From: GCA-2747515 sp964427825
Lineage (GTDB): Bacteria; Patescibacteriota; Minisyncoccia; Moranbacterales; GCA-2747515
Direction of reading: 5' to 3'
DNA length: 27,572 bases
Assembly (NCBI GenBank): GCA_964427825.1
Contig: CAYRUU010000012.1
Location: forward strand, 1 to 27,572
A program made the position numbers and the translations under genes. This document shows positions 20,641 through 27,572 of the stretch, one piece after another. Every line of letters begins with the position of its first letter. Positions within the stretch are counted from its first letter, which is position 1. The notes under the pieces were generated by a model that was not told the DNA's origin, searched no databases, and saw only the letters and a program-made list of their open reading frames with translations.

Positions 20641-20772
20641 ATGCGCGTTACAGCGCACGAGATTTTTGAAGGATTCATCAAAAATAGCGACGCCGTACCC
20701 CAAGTGGTTGCACGTGATGACAAACTGTCCCAACACCCTCCGCGTCCTGCCAGATACGAAGTAAAACCGTAG
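20641..20772 (+). CDS. possible 43-residue small protein
   Basis: A plus-strand frame between the lepB promoter and the atp terminator encodes MRVTAHEIFEGFIKNSDAVP... ending PRPARYEVKP. Its composition is protein-like, an amphipathic start and a Pro/Arg-rich tail, and lacks the His/Thr excess of chance plus-strand frames here. There is no SD. The only promoter-like pair (TTGCGA, 17 bp, TCATAT) abuts the ATG. No terminator follows on this strand. I recognise no family. It may well be non-coding. Confidence 0.3.
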   Translation: MRVTAHEIFEGFIKNSDAVPQVVARDDKLSQHPPRPARYEVKP

Positions 20773-20782
20773 ACTAAACTAC

Positions 20783-20798
20783 AAAACCCCACATGGGG
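20783..20798 (-). terminator. weak terminator after atpC
   Basis: On the minus strand CCCCA (20798-20794) and TGGGG (20791-20787) form a 5-bp hairpin with a very tight 2-nt loop, followed by TTTTGTAGTTT. It lies about 65 nt past the atpC stop and is the best candidate for the end of the ATP synthase transcript. The tight loop makes it uncertain. Confidence 0.45.
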
Positions 20799-20864
20799 CG
20801 TCTCCAAGGTCAGCATCTGTGATTGCAATGAGAGCACTAACACAGCACAAGTGTGCAAAAAATG

Positions 20865-21293
20865 CTACTGCAACCCCTTGCGCTCCAAGTATTTCTTTGC
20901 CACGCGAATTTTGGCAAGCTCCATTTCCAACGCTGCGGCAACACGTGCATAATCAGTTTCATCCGTGCTGATTGTCTTGCTCATCACATCCTCGGCACGT
21001 TTGCGCGCCTCTTCCGCCTTTTGGAGATCCACCTCTTCCTCACGCACCGCCATATCGGCAAGCACGGTCAGCGTGTTGTTGGCAAACTCCACAAAACCAC
21101 CACCAACGGCAATGCTGTGTTGATCACCACCACCGCGCGTCATAATCTCGCCGAATGTGAGTGAAGCGATATACGAACGGTGATGCGGCAAAATAGTCAC
21201 CTCACCATCCGTTACAGGCAGTGTGACTTGATCCACCGTGCCTTCATATACCACACGATCCGGCGTGATCACCTTGAGTGTAATTGTCGCCAT
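20865..21293 (-). CDS. atpC: ATP synthase F1 epsilon subunit
   Basis: The epsilon subunit is part of the rotor stalk and inhibits ATP hydrolysis. The 142-residue protein has the beta-sandwich (ITLKVITPDRVVYEGTVDQVTLPVTDGEVTILPHHRSYIASL, the most typical family segment, with VGGGFVEFANNTLTVLADMAV). A C-terminal helical hairpin follows (VDLQKAEEARKRAEDVM...AALEMELAKIRVAKK). I start at ATG 21293, 10 nt after the atpD stop; an upstream frame start at 21335 would lie inside atpD. No SD is visible. It is the last gene of the atp cluster, with a weak terminator downstream. Confidence 0.96.
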   Translation of the reverse strand: MATITLKVITPDRVVYEGTVDQVTLPVTDGEVTILPHHRSYIASLTFGEIMTRGGGDQHSIAVGGGFVEFANNTLTVLADMAVREEEVDLQKAEEARKRAEDVMSKTISTDETDYARVAAALEMELAKIRVAKKYLERKGLQ

Positions 21294-21303
21294 AATGTGA
21301 GTA

Positions 21304-22689
21304 TTACTTCTTAGATGCTGCGCGCACTTCGTCAATGGACCCTTTCATATAGAAATCCTGCTCCGGCACATCATCCAACTCCCCCTCCAAAATCATCTTG
21401 AATCCCTTGACGGTGTCGCTCACTTTCACATATTTTCCTGACGCGCCCGTAAACTGCTCCGCCACAAAAAACGGCTGGGAGAGGTATTTTTGAATTTTGC
21501 GCGCACGCACCACCGTCACCTTGTCTTCATCGGACAACTCTTCCATGCCCAAGATGGCGATAATGTCTTGCAAATCCTTGTAGCGCTGCAGCACTTTCTG
21601 CACATCACGCGCCACGGCATAATGCTCGTCGCCGACGATACGCGGATCCAAAATCGTGGAATTGGAATCCAAAGGATCCACGGCGGGATAGATGCCAAGC
21701 TCTGTGAGTCCGCGCGACAACACTACTGTGGAATCCAAGTGTCCAAACGTCGTAGCGGGCGCCGGATCAGTGAGATCATCCGCTGGCACATACACCGCTT
21801 GCACGGATGTCACGGATCCCTCCTTTGTGGATGTGATACGCTCCTGTAGCTTTCCCATTTCTTCGGCAAGCGTCGGCTGATAGCCCACTGCCGACGGAAT
21901 GCGTCCCAAAAGTGCCGATACCTCGGACCCTGCCTGCGTAAAGCGGAAAATGTTATCAACAAAAAGCAGTGTGTCGCGCCCCTCCTTGTCGCGAAAATAC
22001 TCCGCCATGGTCAGTGCGGATAAGGCTACACGCTGACGCGCTCCAGGTGGTTCATTCATCTGCCCAAACACCAGTGCCGTCTTGTCCAACACACCGGAAT
22101 CTTTCATTTCATGATACAAGTCATTGCCCTCGCGTGTGCGCTCGCCCACACCGGCAAAAATGGAATATCCACCGTGCTCCTGTGCAATGTTGCGGATGAG
22201 TTCTTGAATGAGTACTGTCTTGCCCACACCGGCACCGCCAAACAGGCCAATCTTACCGCCCTTGATAAACGGGCAGATGAGATCAATCACCTTGATCCCC
22301 GTCTCCAAGATCTCCGCATCGGTGGATTGTTCGTCAAAATTAGGCGCGTCGCGATGAATCGGGTGCGTGGCATCCGCTTTCACCGGCGTATCCACACCGT
22401 CAATCGGCTCTCCAAGTAAATTGAACATGCGGCCCAATACACCTTGCCCCACCGGCACACTGATTGGTGCGCCTGTATCACGCACATCCATGCCCCGCTT
22501 GAGCCCGTCCGTTGACGCCATGGCAACGGCGCGCACCTTGTTGCCGCCCAAATGCTGCTGTGTCTCCAGCGTCACCGTTGTATCCTTATCTGCAAGCACG
22601 TCCAAGGCGTTGTAAATTTCCGGCACACCACCATCAAAGGCAACATCCACCACGGGTCCGATCACTTGAATGACTTTTCCTTTGTTCAT
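21304..22689 (-). CDS. atpD: ATP synthase F1 beta subunit
   Basis: The beta subunit carries the catalytic ATP sites. The 461-residue protein has the Walker A motif GGAGVGKT at 151-158. VGERTREGNDLY contains the catalytic glutamate. LLFVDNIFRFTQAGSEVSALLGRIPSAVGYQPTLAEEMG contains Walker B and the family block. The DELSEED-like lever reads EELSDED here. The N-terminal beta-barrel starts MNKGKVIQVIGPVVDVAFDG. The length is typical. The gap to atpG is 44 nt and to atpC 10 nt. No SD is visible at the start. Confidence 0.99.
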   Translation of the reverse strand: MNKGKVIQVIGPVVDVAFDGGVPEIYNALDVLADKDTTVTLETQQHLGGNKVRAVAMASTDGLKRGMDVRDTGAPISVPVGQGVLGRMFNLLGEPIDGVDTPVKADATHPIHRDAPNFDEQSTDAEILETGIKVIDLICPFIKGGKIGLFGGAGVGKTVLIQELIRNIAQEHGGYSIFAGVGERTREGNDLYHEMKDSGVLDKTALVFGQMNEPPGARQRVALSALTMAEYFRDKEGRDTLLFVDNIFRFTQAGSEVSALLGRIPSAVGYQPTLAEEMGKLQERITSTKEGSVTSVQAVYVPADDLTDPAPATTFGHLDSTVVLSRGLTELGIYPAVDPLDSNSTILDPRIVGDEHYAVARDVQKVLQRYKDLQDIIAILGMEELSDEDKVTVVRARKIQKYLSQPFFVAEQFTGASGKYVKVSDTVKGFKMILEGELDDVPEQDFYMKGSIDEVRAASKK

Positions 22690-22733
22690 AAAAATATATT
22701 TAGAGGTTATGATGTAAATTAATCAATAGACTA

Positions 22734-23690
22734 TTACTCTAGAGCAGCGCGGCCAGCACTGATTTCCGCGATCTCGTTGGTGATCTTCATCTGCCGCACT
22801 TGGTTGTACGCAAGCGTCAGACTTGCCGCCATCTCCTTTGCGGCGTCGGTGGCGTTGCGCATTGCCACCATCCGTGCCGACTCCTTGGAGGCGTTGGATT
22901 CCAAAATGGCATGATAGATTTGCATCTCAATCAGCGCAGGGAAAATGCGCGTTAGTACATCCTCCGGACTTGGCTCCACCTTATATTCCATTTGCGATGC
23001 AACGAACCCGCGATCTTTCGCAACCGTGTCCATGTCCGCAATCTGTTTTTCCAAATCCACTTTGGAAATCGGCAACACCTGACGAATCTTCGGTGTTTGC
23101 ACGATTGTAGACACATAATCCGTATAGGCAATCACTACTTTGTCATAACGCTTTTGTTGATAAGCGTCAATGACGATCTTTGCCAAAGGTCGTGTCTGTT
23201 CAATGGACGGCAAATACGTCAGTTCGGGAAACGATGCGATGATTTTCCGGTCCATCTTGCGCACCAACCCCTCCCCTTTGCGTCCCACAGTGATAAAGTC
23301 CACCGTCAAATCCTCATCTGACACGGCGGATGTAACCACTTTCTTGCCGATGCGATTGACTTTGAGCTGCGCCGGATGCTCCACTTGCTCACGCACCTTT
23401 TTCATGATGTGGGCATTGAACGATCCGCACAGTCCGCGATTGGACGTAATCACAATCATCAGCACATTTTTCACTTCGCGCACTTCTAGCAATCCTTGAT
23501 TGTACTGCTCAAACGATCGCGCAAGATTTGTCAAAATACCCCATGCTGCGTGCGCATAGTCACGCACCTTCAACACCTGATCGGTGGATTTGCGCATCTT
23601 GGCTGCTGACACCATCTCCATGGCGCGTGTAATCTTGCCGGTATTGTTGATTGATTTGATGCGTCTGCGAATTTCTTTGGAGTTCATCAT
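22734..23690 (-). CDS. atpG: ATP synthase F1 gamma subunit
   Basis: Gamma is the central rotating shaft. The 318-residue protein has the family's N-terminal helix (SKEIRRRIKSINNTGKITRAMEMVSAAKMRK) and the matching C-terminal helix (ESARMVAMRNATDAAKEMAASLTLAYNQVRQMKITNEIAEISAGRAAL). Between them is the Rossmann-like middle with ITSNRGLCGSFNAHI. It is about 30 residues longer than the common 285-290. The extra residues seem to lie in the middle domain, around the VAKDRGFVASQMEYKVEPSPEDVL stretch. The start is one of two adjacent ATG codons (23690 or 23687); no SD distinguishes them. It lies between atpA and atpD, as in the standard order. Confidence 0.98.
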   Translation of the reverse strand: MMNSKEIRRRIKSINNTGKITRAMEMVSAAKMRKSTDQVLKVRDYAHAAWGILTNLARSFEQYNQGLLEVREVKNVLMIVITSNRGLCGSFNAHIMKKVREQVEHPAQLKVNRIGKKVVTSAVSDEDLTVDFITVGRKGEGLVRKMDRKIIASFPELTYLPSIEQTRPLAKIVIDAYQQKRYDKVVIAYTDYVSTIVQTPKIRQVLPISKVDLEKQIADMDTVAKDRGFVASQMEYKVEPSPEDVLTRIFPALIEMQIYHAILESNASKESARMVAMRNATDAAKEMAASLTLAYNQVRQMKITNEIAEISAGRAALE

Positions 23691-23719
23691 AGTGCTAATA
23701 TCTACATCACCAATGCGAT

Positions 23720-25216
23720 TTAGAGTGTATCATTGTAATCTTTAATGGCGCTCTCCGTACGGGCAATAATGTCATCCGTCCATTCCTTGCCACGCACGAT
23801 GTCCGCCAAAATGTCTTGGTGCTGGTTACGCATGTATGTGCAAAACCCTTCTTCCCACGTGCGAATCTGCTCCACGGGCACGTCATCCATCAAGCCATTG
23901 GTCAGTGCGTAAAAGACCACCGCCTGCTCCTCAAATGGTATTGGCGCATACTGATCTTGTTTTAACACCTCCACCGTGCGACGTCCGCGCTCAATCTGTG
24001 CGCGCGTCTGTGCATCCAAATCGGATCCAAACTGCGCAAATGCTTCCAATTCGCGAAACTGCGCCAAATCCAAGCGCAATTTGCCGGATACTTTTTTAAT
24101 AGCCTTTGTCTGTGCGCTGGAACCCACGCGAGAAACGGACAAGCCCGCATTGATCGCCGGACGGATACCCTTGTTAAACAAATCCGCTTCCAAATAAATC
24201 TGCCCGTCAGTAATGGAAATGACATTGGTTGGGATATAGGCGCTCACATCGCCTGCCTGCGTCTCAATGATTGGCAGCGCCGTCATGGATCCGCCACCAA
24301 GAGCATCACTCAACTTTGCACTGCGCTCCAAGAGACGTGAATGCAGGTAGAAAATATCACCAGGATACGCCTCACGCCCCGGTGGACGCTTCAAGATCAA
24401 GGAAATTTGACGATAGGCCCATGCATGCTTGGATAAGTCATCATACACCACCAACACATCCTTGCCCTTGTCCATGAAGTATTCTGCAATTGCCGCGCCG
24501 GCATAGGGTGCAATATAGGAAAACGACGCCGCATCAGCTGCGCCAGCAACAACAATCGTTGTGTACGCCATGGCGCCGCGTTCGTCCAATTCTTTCACAA
24601 TACGTGCAATTTTAGATTCTTTTTGCCCGATAGCAACATACACGCACATCATATCCTGTCCTTTTTGGTTGATGATGGTATCAATGGCAATGGCGGTCTT
24701 ACCGATCTGACGATCACCGATGATCAACTCGCGCTGCCCGCGTCCGATGGGAATCATGGCGTCAATAGCTTTGATGCCTGTCTGCACCGGCTGATGCACA
24801 CTCTTGCGCGCAATCACGCCGGCAGCATTGCGCTCAATGGGATAACGCGTCACAGAAGAAATATCCGCCTTGCCGTCCAATGCCTGTCCGAGAGGATTGA
24901 TAACCCGACCAATCACATCGTCACCGACGGGAATGGAGAGAATGTTGCCAGTAGCACGCACCGTGTCGCCCTCTTTGATGCCGCGGTAATCACCCAACAC
25001 CATTGCGCCAACCTGATCTTCTTCCAAGTTCAATGCCACACCAATCGTGCCGTCCGGAAACTGCACCATCTCCGATGCCATCACATCCGTCAATCCGTCA
25101 ATCCGTACCGTACCGTCGCGCACCTCCAACACCGTGCCAACTTTCGCCGACTGCGCATCCAGCGCCACGCCGGCAATTTCCTTCTTCAATTGTTCAATGA
25201 TGTGATCTTTGTTCAT
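23720..25216 (-). CDS. atpA: ATP synthase F1 alpha subunit
   Basis: The alpha subunit carries the non-catalytic nucleotide sites and forms the hexamer with beta. The 498-residue protein has the Walker A motif GDRQIGKT at 167-174, and VLVVYDDLSKHAWAYRQISLILKRPPGREAYPGDIFYLHSRLLERSAKLS contains the alpha signature and arginine region. The N-terminal barrel VGTVLEVRDGTVRIDGLTDVMASEMVQF is typical. The C-terminal domain ends with the usual helical bundle. The standard neighbours atpH and atpG flank it. No SD is visible before ATG 25216. Confidence 0.99.
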   Translation of the reverse strand: MNKDHIIEQLKKEIAGVALDAQSAKVGTVLEVRDGTVRIDGLTDVMASEMVQFPDGTIGVALNLEEDQVGAMVLGDYRGIKEGDTVRATGNILSIPVGDDVIGRVINPLGQALDGKADISSVTRYPIERNAAGVIARKSVHQPVQTGIKAIDAMIPIGRGQRELIIGDRQIGKTAIAIDTIINQKGQDMMCVYVAIGQKESKIARIVKELDERGAMAYTTIVVAGAADAASFSYIAPYAGAAIAEYFMDKGKDVLVVYDDLSKHAWAYRQISLILKRPPGREAYPGDIFYLHSRLLERSAKLSDALGGGSMTALPIIETQAGDVSAYIPTNVISITDGQIYLEADLFNKGIRPAINAGLSVSRVGSSAQTKAIKKVSGKLRLDLAQFRELEAFAQFGSDLDAQTRAQIERGRRTVEVLKQDQYAPIPFEEQAVVFYALTNGLMDDVPVEQIRTWEEGFCTYMRNQHQDILADIVRGKEWTDDIIARTESAIKDYNDTL

Positions 25217-25282
25217 ATGCGTTACTCTACAAACGTATTACATGTTTTCGTGTTGCCCTACGCAACGTGATGTATAAAAAAT

Positions 25283-25681
25283 TTATCGTGTGATGTGCCG
25301 TGCAAGCAGCTGCAGTCGCCTGCGCACACTGGCGTCATATTCCTCATCGCCCACGCGCACCACAAACCCACCCCGTACGCGCACATCCGTGACATACGCC
25401 ACCTCCGCACGATTCGCATCGTATTTCGTGGCAATAAATGCGCGTATTGCCTTGTCTTGTTGTACGTCTGGCTCATGCGCCATTGTCACCGTAGCGCGCA
25501 CTGTCCCATCTGCAGCGTCGGCAAGTATGGTAAAATGGCGGACAATGTGCGACGCCATGGAGAGATTGCCATTGCTTTTGAGAAGACGCACAAACTGTGT
25601 AATCACCGCGGATGTGTGCGCACCCGGCGCTTGCAGGGCGTCATAGAGTGCTTGTGCGTATTGTCGTGGTGTGATTTTCAT
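25283..25681 (-). CDS. atpH: ATP synthase F1 delta subunit (short)
   Basis: Delta joins the peripheral stalk to the top of F1. This form is only 132 residues, against about 175-180 in most bacteria. The C-terminal signature is intact (VTDVRVRGGFVVRVGDEEYDASVRRRLQLL, matching the usual D.sliGG.vvriGd.v.D.SvrgrL..l). The N-terminal helical domain is reduced: it begins RQYAQALYDAL and runs to about residue 55, so helices seem to be missing. Its position between atpF and atpA supports the call. AAGG stands very close to the ATG. The shortening may be a lineage feature; nothing suggests a frameshift. Confidence 0.9.
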   Translation of the reverse strand: MKITPRQYAQALYDALQAPGAHTSAVITQFVRLLKSNGNLSMASHIVRHFTILADAADGTVRATVTMAHEPDVQQDKAIRAFIATKYDANRAEVAYVTDVRVRGGFVVRVGDEEYDASVRRRLQLLARHITR

Positions 25682-25692
25682 AACCTTCGTCG

Positions 25693-26202
25693 TTATGCGT
25701 CATCTACTATATTACGCGTCAGGGCGTTTGCGATAATGGACTTGTCCGTTGCACGGTCCACGCGCTCGCCAATCACCCGATCCACGGCGTCCACAACAAG
25801 TGCCGCCACATCCTTTCTCATCTCCTCCTCAAGTTGCGCCTTTTGCTTTTCCATTTGCGCGCGCGTGTCGGCAATCATTCGCGCCGTTTCTTCTTGTGCC
25901 GCCGCAACCAACTGTGCACGGTTGTCCTGTGCCTGCTTTTGCGCCGCCGCAACAATGTCGCGCGCTTCGCGCTTCGCGTCGGCAAGGATCTCCCTTTCTT
26001 TCTCCATCACGACATCCAGCTTTTTCTGCGCCGCCTCGGCCTGTGCCAGTCCCTTTTCAATACGCTCCGTGCGATCCGTCAGCATCCGCAAAATCGGCTT
26101 GTACACAAACCGATGTAACACATACAACAGAATGGCAAAGTTGATGATTTGCGCAATCAGCATCTTGGCATTAAGCCCCAAACTTGTAAATAATTCACTC
26201 AT
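25693..26202 (-). CDS. atpF: ATP synthase Fo b subunit
   Basis: The b subunit forms the peripheral stalk that holds F1 still. The 169-residue protein has one N-terminal membrane helix (about 12-30, MLIAQIINFAILLYVLHRFVY). KPILRMLTDRTERIEKGLAQAEAAQKKLD and a long charged coiled coil rich in Glu, Lys, Gln and Ala follow, then the C-terminal VDAVDRVIGERVDRATDKSII that contacts delta. I start at ATG 26202; a longer frame to 26223 adds seven residues without an SD. It lies between atpE and atpH. There is a single b gene, with no b' copy, so a b2 homodimer is expected. Confidence 0.95.
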   Translation of the reverse strand: MSELFTSLGLNAKMLIAQIINFAILLYVLHRFVYKPILRMLTDRTERIEKGLAQAEAAQKKLDVVMEKEREILADAKREARDIVAAAQKQAQDNRAQLVAAAQEETARMIADTRAQMEKQKAQLEEEMRKDVAALVVDAVDRVIGERVDRATDKSIIANALTRNIVDDA

Positions 26203-26291
26203 AAAAATGACATAAAATAGCAAATGACCACATCACAACGCATGACACCACCGCAGCGTCGTTCGTTGTGGGTATACACTTGTCAAAAACG

Positions 26292-26570
26292 TTAGACGAA
26301 CAGGATGATCAGAGCCACCACCAACGCATAGATTGCGATGGCTTCCGTAAACGCAATAGCCAAAATCATGTTAGTCTTGATCTTCGCTTCTGCTTCAGGA
26401 TTGCGCCCAATGGCCTCCATCGCCTTGGATGCCAAAATACCGATACCGATACCTGAACCAATTGCGCCCAATCCGATGGAGAGCGCCGCACCGATTGCCT
26501 TTGCCGATGCCACATTGTTCAGAGCGCCTTGGACAACCTCCAGCGCAGCCTTTGTTTCTTCCACTGCCAT
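26292..26570 (-). CDS. atpE: ATP synthase Fo c subunit
   Basis: The c subunits form the membrane rotor ring. The 92-residue protein has an N-terminal extension of about 20 charged residues. Helix 1 is AIGAALSIGLGAIGSGIGIGILASKAMEAI, with the GxGxGxG face. A polar loop GRNPEAEAKIKTN follows, then helix 2 with the ion-binding Glu76 in AIAFTEAIAIYALVVALIILF. The helix-1 position that is Gln in sodium-type rings is Ile here. The residue after Glu76 is Ala, not Ser or Thr. These residues indicate proton coupling. No SD is visible. Confidence 0.97.
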   Translation of the reverse strand: MAVEETKAALEVVQGALNNVASAKAIGAALSIGLGAIGSGIGIGILASKAMEAIGRNPEAEAKIKTNMILAIAFTEAIAIYALVVALIILFV

Positions 26571-26649
26571 AGTGTTGAATCAATTATGTGATTATGTAGC
26601 GGTCTCTTCACTGTGTGAAAAGACAACTATGTAATCCCCTAATCGCATG

Positions 26650-27402
26650 TCAATGTGCATCCGTCGCCATCTTGAAAAACACCAGCGTCAGCATAGCAAA
26701 CACCAGTGCTTGGATAAACCCGACAAACACCTCCAGACCCAAAAATGGCACCGGCACGGCATAGCTCGCCAACGACAGCATCACAATCAACAGCACTTCA
26801 CCCGCAAAAACATTACCGAAAAGACGAAAGGAAAACGACACGACCTTGGCAAACTCCGATATAAGCTCCAAAAGTCCCACAAACGTCCCAATCCCGTACG
26901 GCTTGGCAAAAGGGCTCACGAAAAATTTCCCCCAGTAGTGTTTCACGCCAAGTGCGCGCATGCCCATGATCTGCGACGCAACAACAACAAACAACGCCAG
27001 TGCAAGCGTCACGTTCAAGTCGGCGCTCGGACTGCGGATAAACGACACCAAGACATTTTCTCCGTGATGTACTTGATTGACACCCACCGTACCCGCTCCC
27101 GGCAGAAGCCCACTCCAATTAGAAACGATGACAAAGATGAAAATTGTCGCAACAATCGGCAGAAATGTCACCGATTGCTTACGGTCACCTGTCACGCCGT
27201 CCACAAGTCCCAACAGTGCCTCCACAACACTTTCCATAACATTTTGCAGACCACGCGGCACAAGTGTCATACGCGACTTCACCACCCATGCAATACCGAT
27301 AATGAAAAGACTCACAACGCCCGTCATGATCAATGAATTGGTGATGGGAAAACCGCCAATCGTCGTCACCACTTCCGGTACCAGTGAAATCTCAATATCC
27401 AT
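26650..27402 (-). CDS. atpB: ATP synthase Fo a subunit
   Basis: The a subunit forms the proton half-channels beside the c ring. The 250-residue protein has about five to six membrane helices. The essential Arg193 lies in SFSFRLFGNVFAGEVLL. The C-terminal helix (VGFIQALVFAMLTLVFF) has the conserved Gln. The N-terminal region is short, as in Gram-positive a subunits, and begins MDIEISLVPEVVTTIGGFPITNSL. The order atpZ-like, atpB, atpE matches standard operons. No SD is visible before ATG 27402. The upstream promoter lies outside the window. Confidence 0.98.
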   Translation of the reverse strand: MDIEISLVPEVVTTIGGFPITNSLIMTGVVSLFIIGIAWVVKSRMTLVPRGLQNVMESVVEALLGLVDGVTGDRKQSVTFLPIVATIFIFVIVSNWSGLLPGAGTVGVNQVHHGENVLVSFIRSPSADLNVTLALALFVVVASQIMGMRALGVKHYWGKFFVSPFAKPYGIGTFVGLLELISEFAKVVSFSFRLFGNVFAGEVLLIVMLSLASYAVPVPFLGLEVFVGFIQALVFAMLTLVFFKMATDAH

Positions 27403-27436
27403 AGATACGTAAAAATGTTGTTTTGTACAGAGACAT

Positions 27437-27572
27437 CTACACTTTTTCTTTTTCCGTCTGCATGCGCTCCATATCTCGTATGCGCCCCATAACCATCACA
27501 CCGGACACAACCATGGCAATCGCGATGCCCACCAACAAAAAAATGGGCGATGTGCCGAAGGAGCGATCCAAA
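27437..27572 (-). CDS. AtpZ/AtpI-like protein, C-terminal part
   Basis: The window edge cuts this gene; the last 44 codons are present. It reads LDRSFGTSPIFLLVGIAIAMVVSGVMVMGRIRDMERMQ and ends in a charged tail. The FGTSP-type turn into a membrane helix is characteristic of the AtpZ / ATPase_gene1 family, small two-helix proteins encoded just before atpB that help assemble the c ring or carry ions. The position directly before atpB supports this. The first helix and the start lie beyond the window. Confidence 0.8.
   Translation of the reverse strand, partial: LDRSFGTSPIFLLVGIAIAMVVSGVMVMGRIRDMERMQTEKEKV

Noticed and set aside
26292..26570. Sodium-type c subunit
   Set aside because: The Gln in helix 1 and the Ser/Thr after the ion-binding Glu are both absent.
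1..27572. CRISPR array, insertion sequence, phage or defence island
   Set aside because: No spaced repeats, transposase or integrase motifs, or terminal inverted repeats were seen; the only repeat is inside the lysine-rich gene.

Overview
The window reads as a chromosomal segment of a bacterium from the Candidate Phyla Radiation (Patescibacteria). I infer this from compact operons of housekeeping genes, a DUF4012 envelope protein, a membrane-anchored degenerate LysM-like protein, very short stand-alone genes and many start codons without a Shine-Dalgarno (SD) sequence. A lineage near Ca. Magasanikbacteria or Uhrbacteria is a guess. No mobile element, CRISPR array, rRNA or phage gene is visible. 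Most genes lie on the minus strand. The plus strand is visibly rich in C and A and the minus strand in G and T, as expected if minus is the leading replication strand.

Layout. 1-900: tRNA-Ser(GCU), a 130-residue unknown protein with a Cys/His tail, and tRNA-Arg(GCG), each with its own promoter or terminator signals. 947-3749: secY (minus) diverges from a class IV aminotransferase and a YfcE-like phosphodiesterase (plus). 3755-4352: two tiny minus-strand genes, 58 and 54 codons, with strong SD sites, promoters and terminators. 4388-7978: rmlC, rmlB, pheA and a class I aminotransferase, the last three tightly coupled. 8064-10545: a DUF4012 protein and a two-helix membrane protein behind one strong promoter and a possible leader peptide. 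10568-11476: prmC (plus), histidine-rich. 11547-13356: a lysine-repeat histone-like protein, a DUF456 membrane protein and the LysM-like protein. 13487-20588: lepB-hisS-hit-rpsU-yqeY-ybeY-dgkA-ftsA-ftsZ, all minus, joining protein export, translation, RNA maturation, lipid recycling and cell division. 20865-27572: the F1Fo ATP synthase cluster atpZ(partial)-B-E-F-H-A-G-D-C, all minus.

How the genes work together. SecY and LepB form the export and signal-peptide cleavage route. FtsA tethers FtsZ to the membrane, and DgkA probably recycles undecaprenol or diacylglycerol for envelope synthesis. RmlC and RmlB make dTDP-4-keto-rhamnose precursors, and the adjacent DUF4012 and Wzz-like proteins suggest a surface-polymer locus; rmlA and rmlD are not here. 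PheA plus an aminotransferase would convert prephenate to phenylalanine, although several PheA motifs are altered. The c subunit of the ATP synthase carries a proton-type rather than a sodium-type ion site.

The window is mostly ordinary housekeeping sequence and I found no clear new multi-gene system. The points most worth a second look are the two tiny SD-rich genes, the split between SD-less housekeeping genes and SD-rich small genes, the GCG-anticodon tRNA-Arg, the tRNA-Ser leader hairpin, the lysine-repeat gene with DNA-level repeats, and the leader peptide at 10411-10476.
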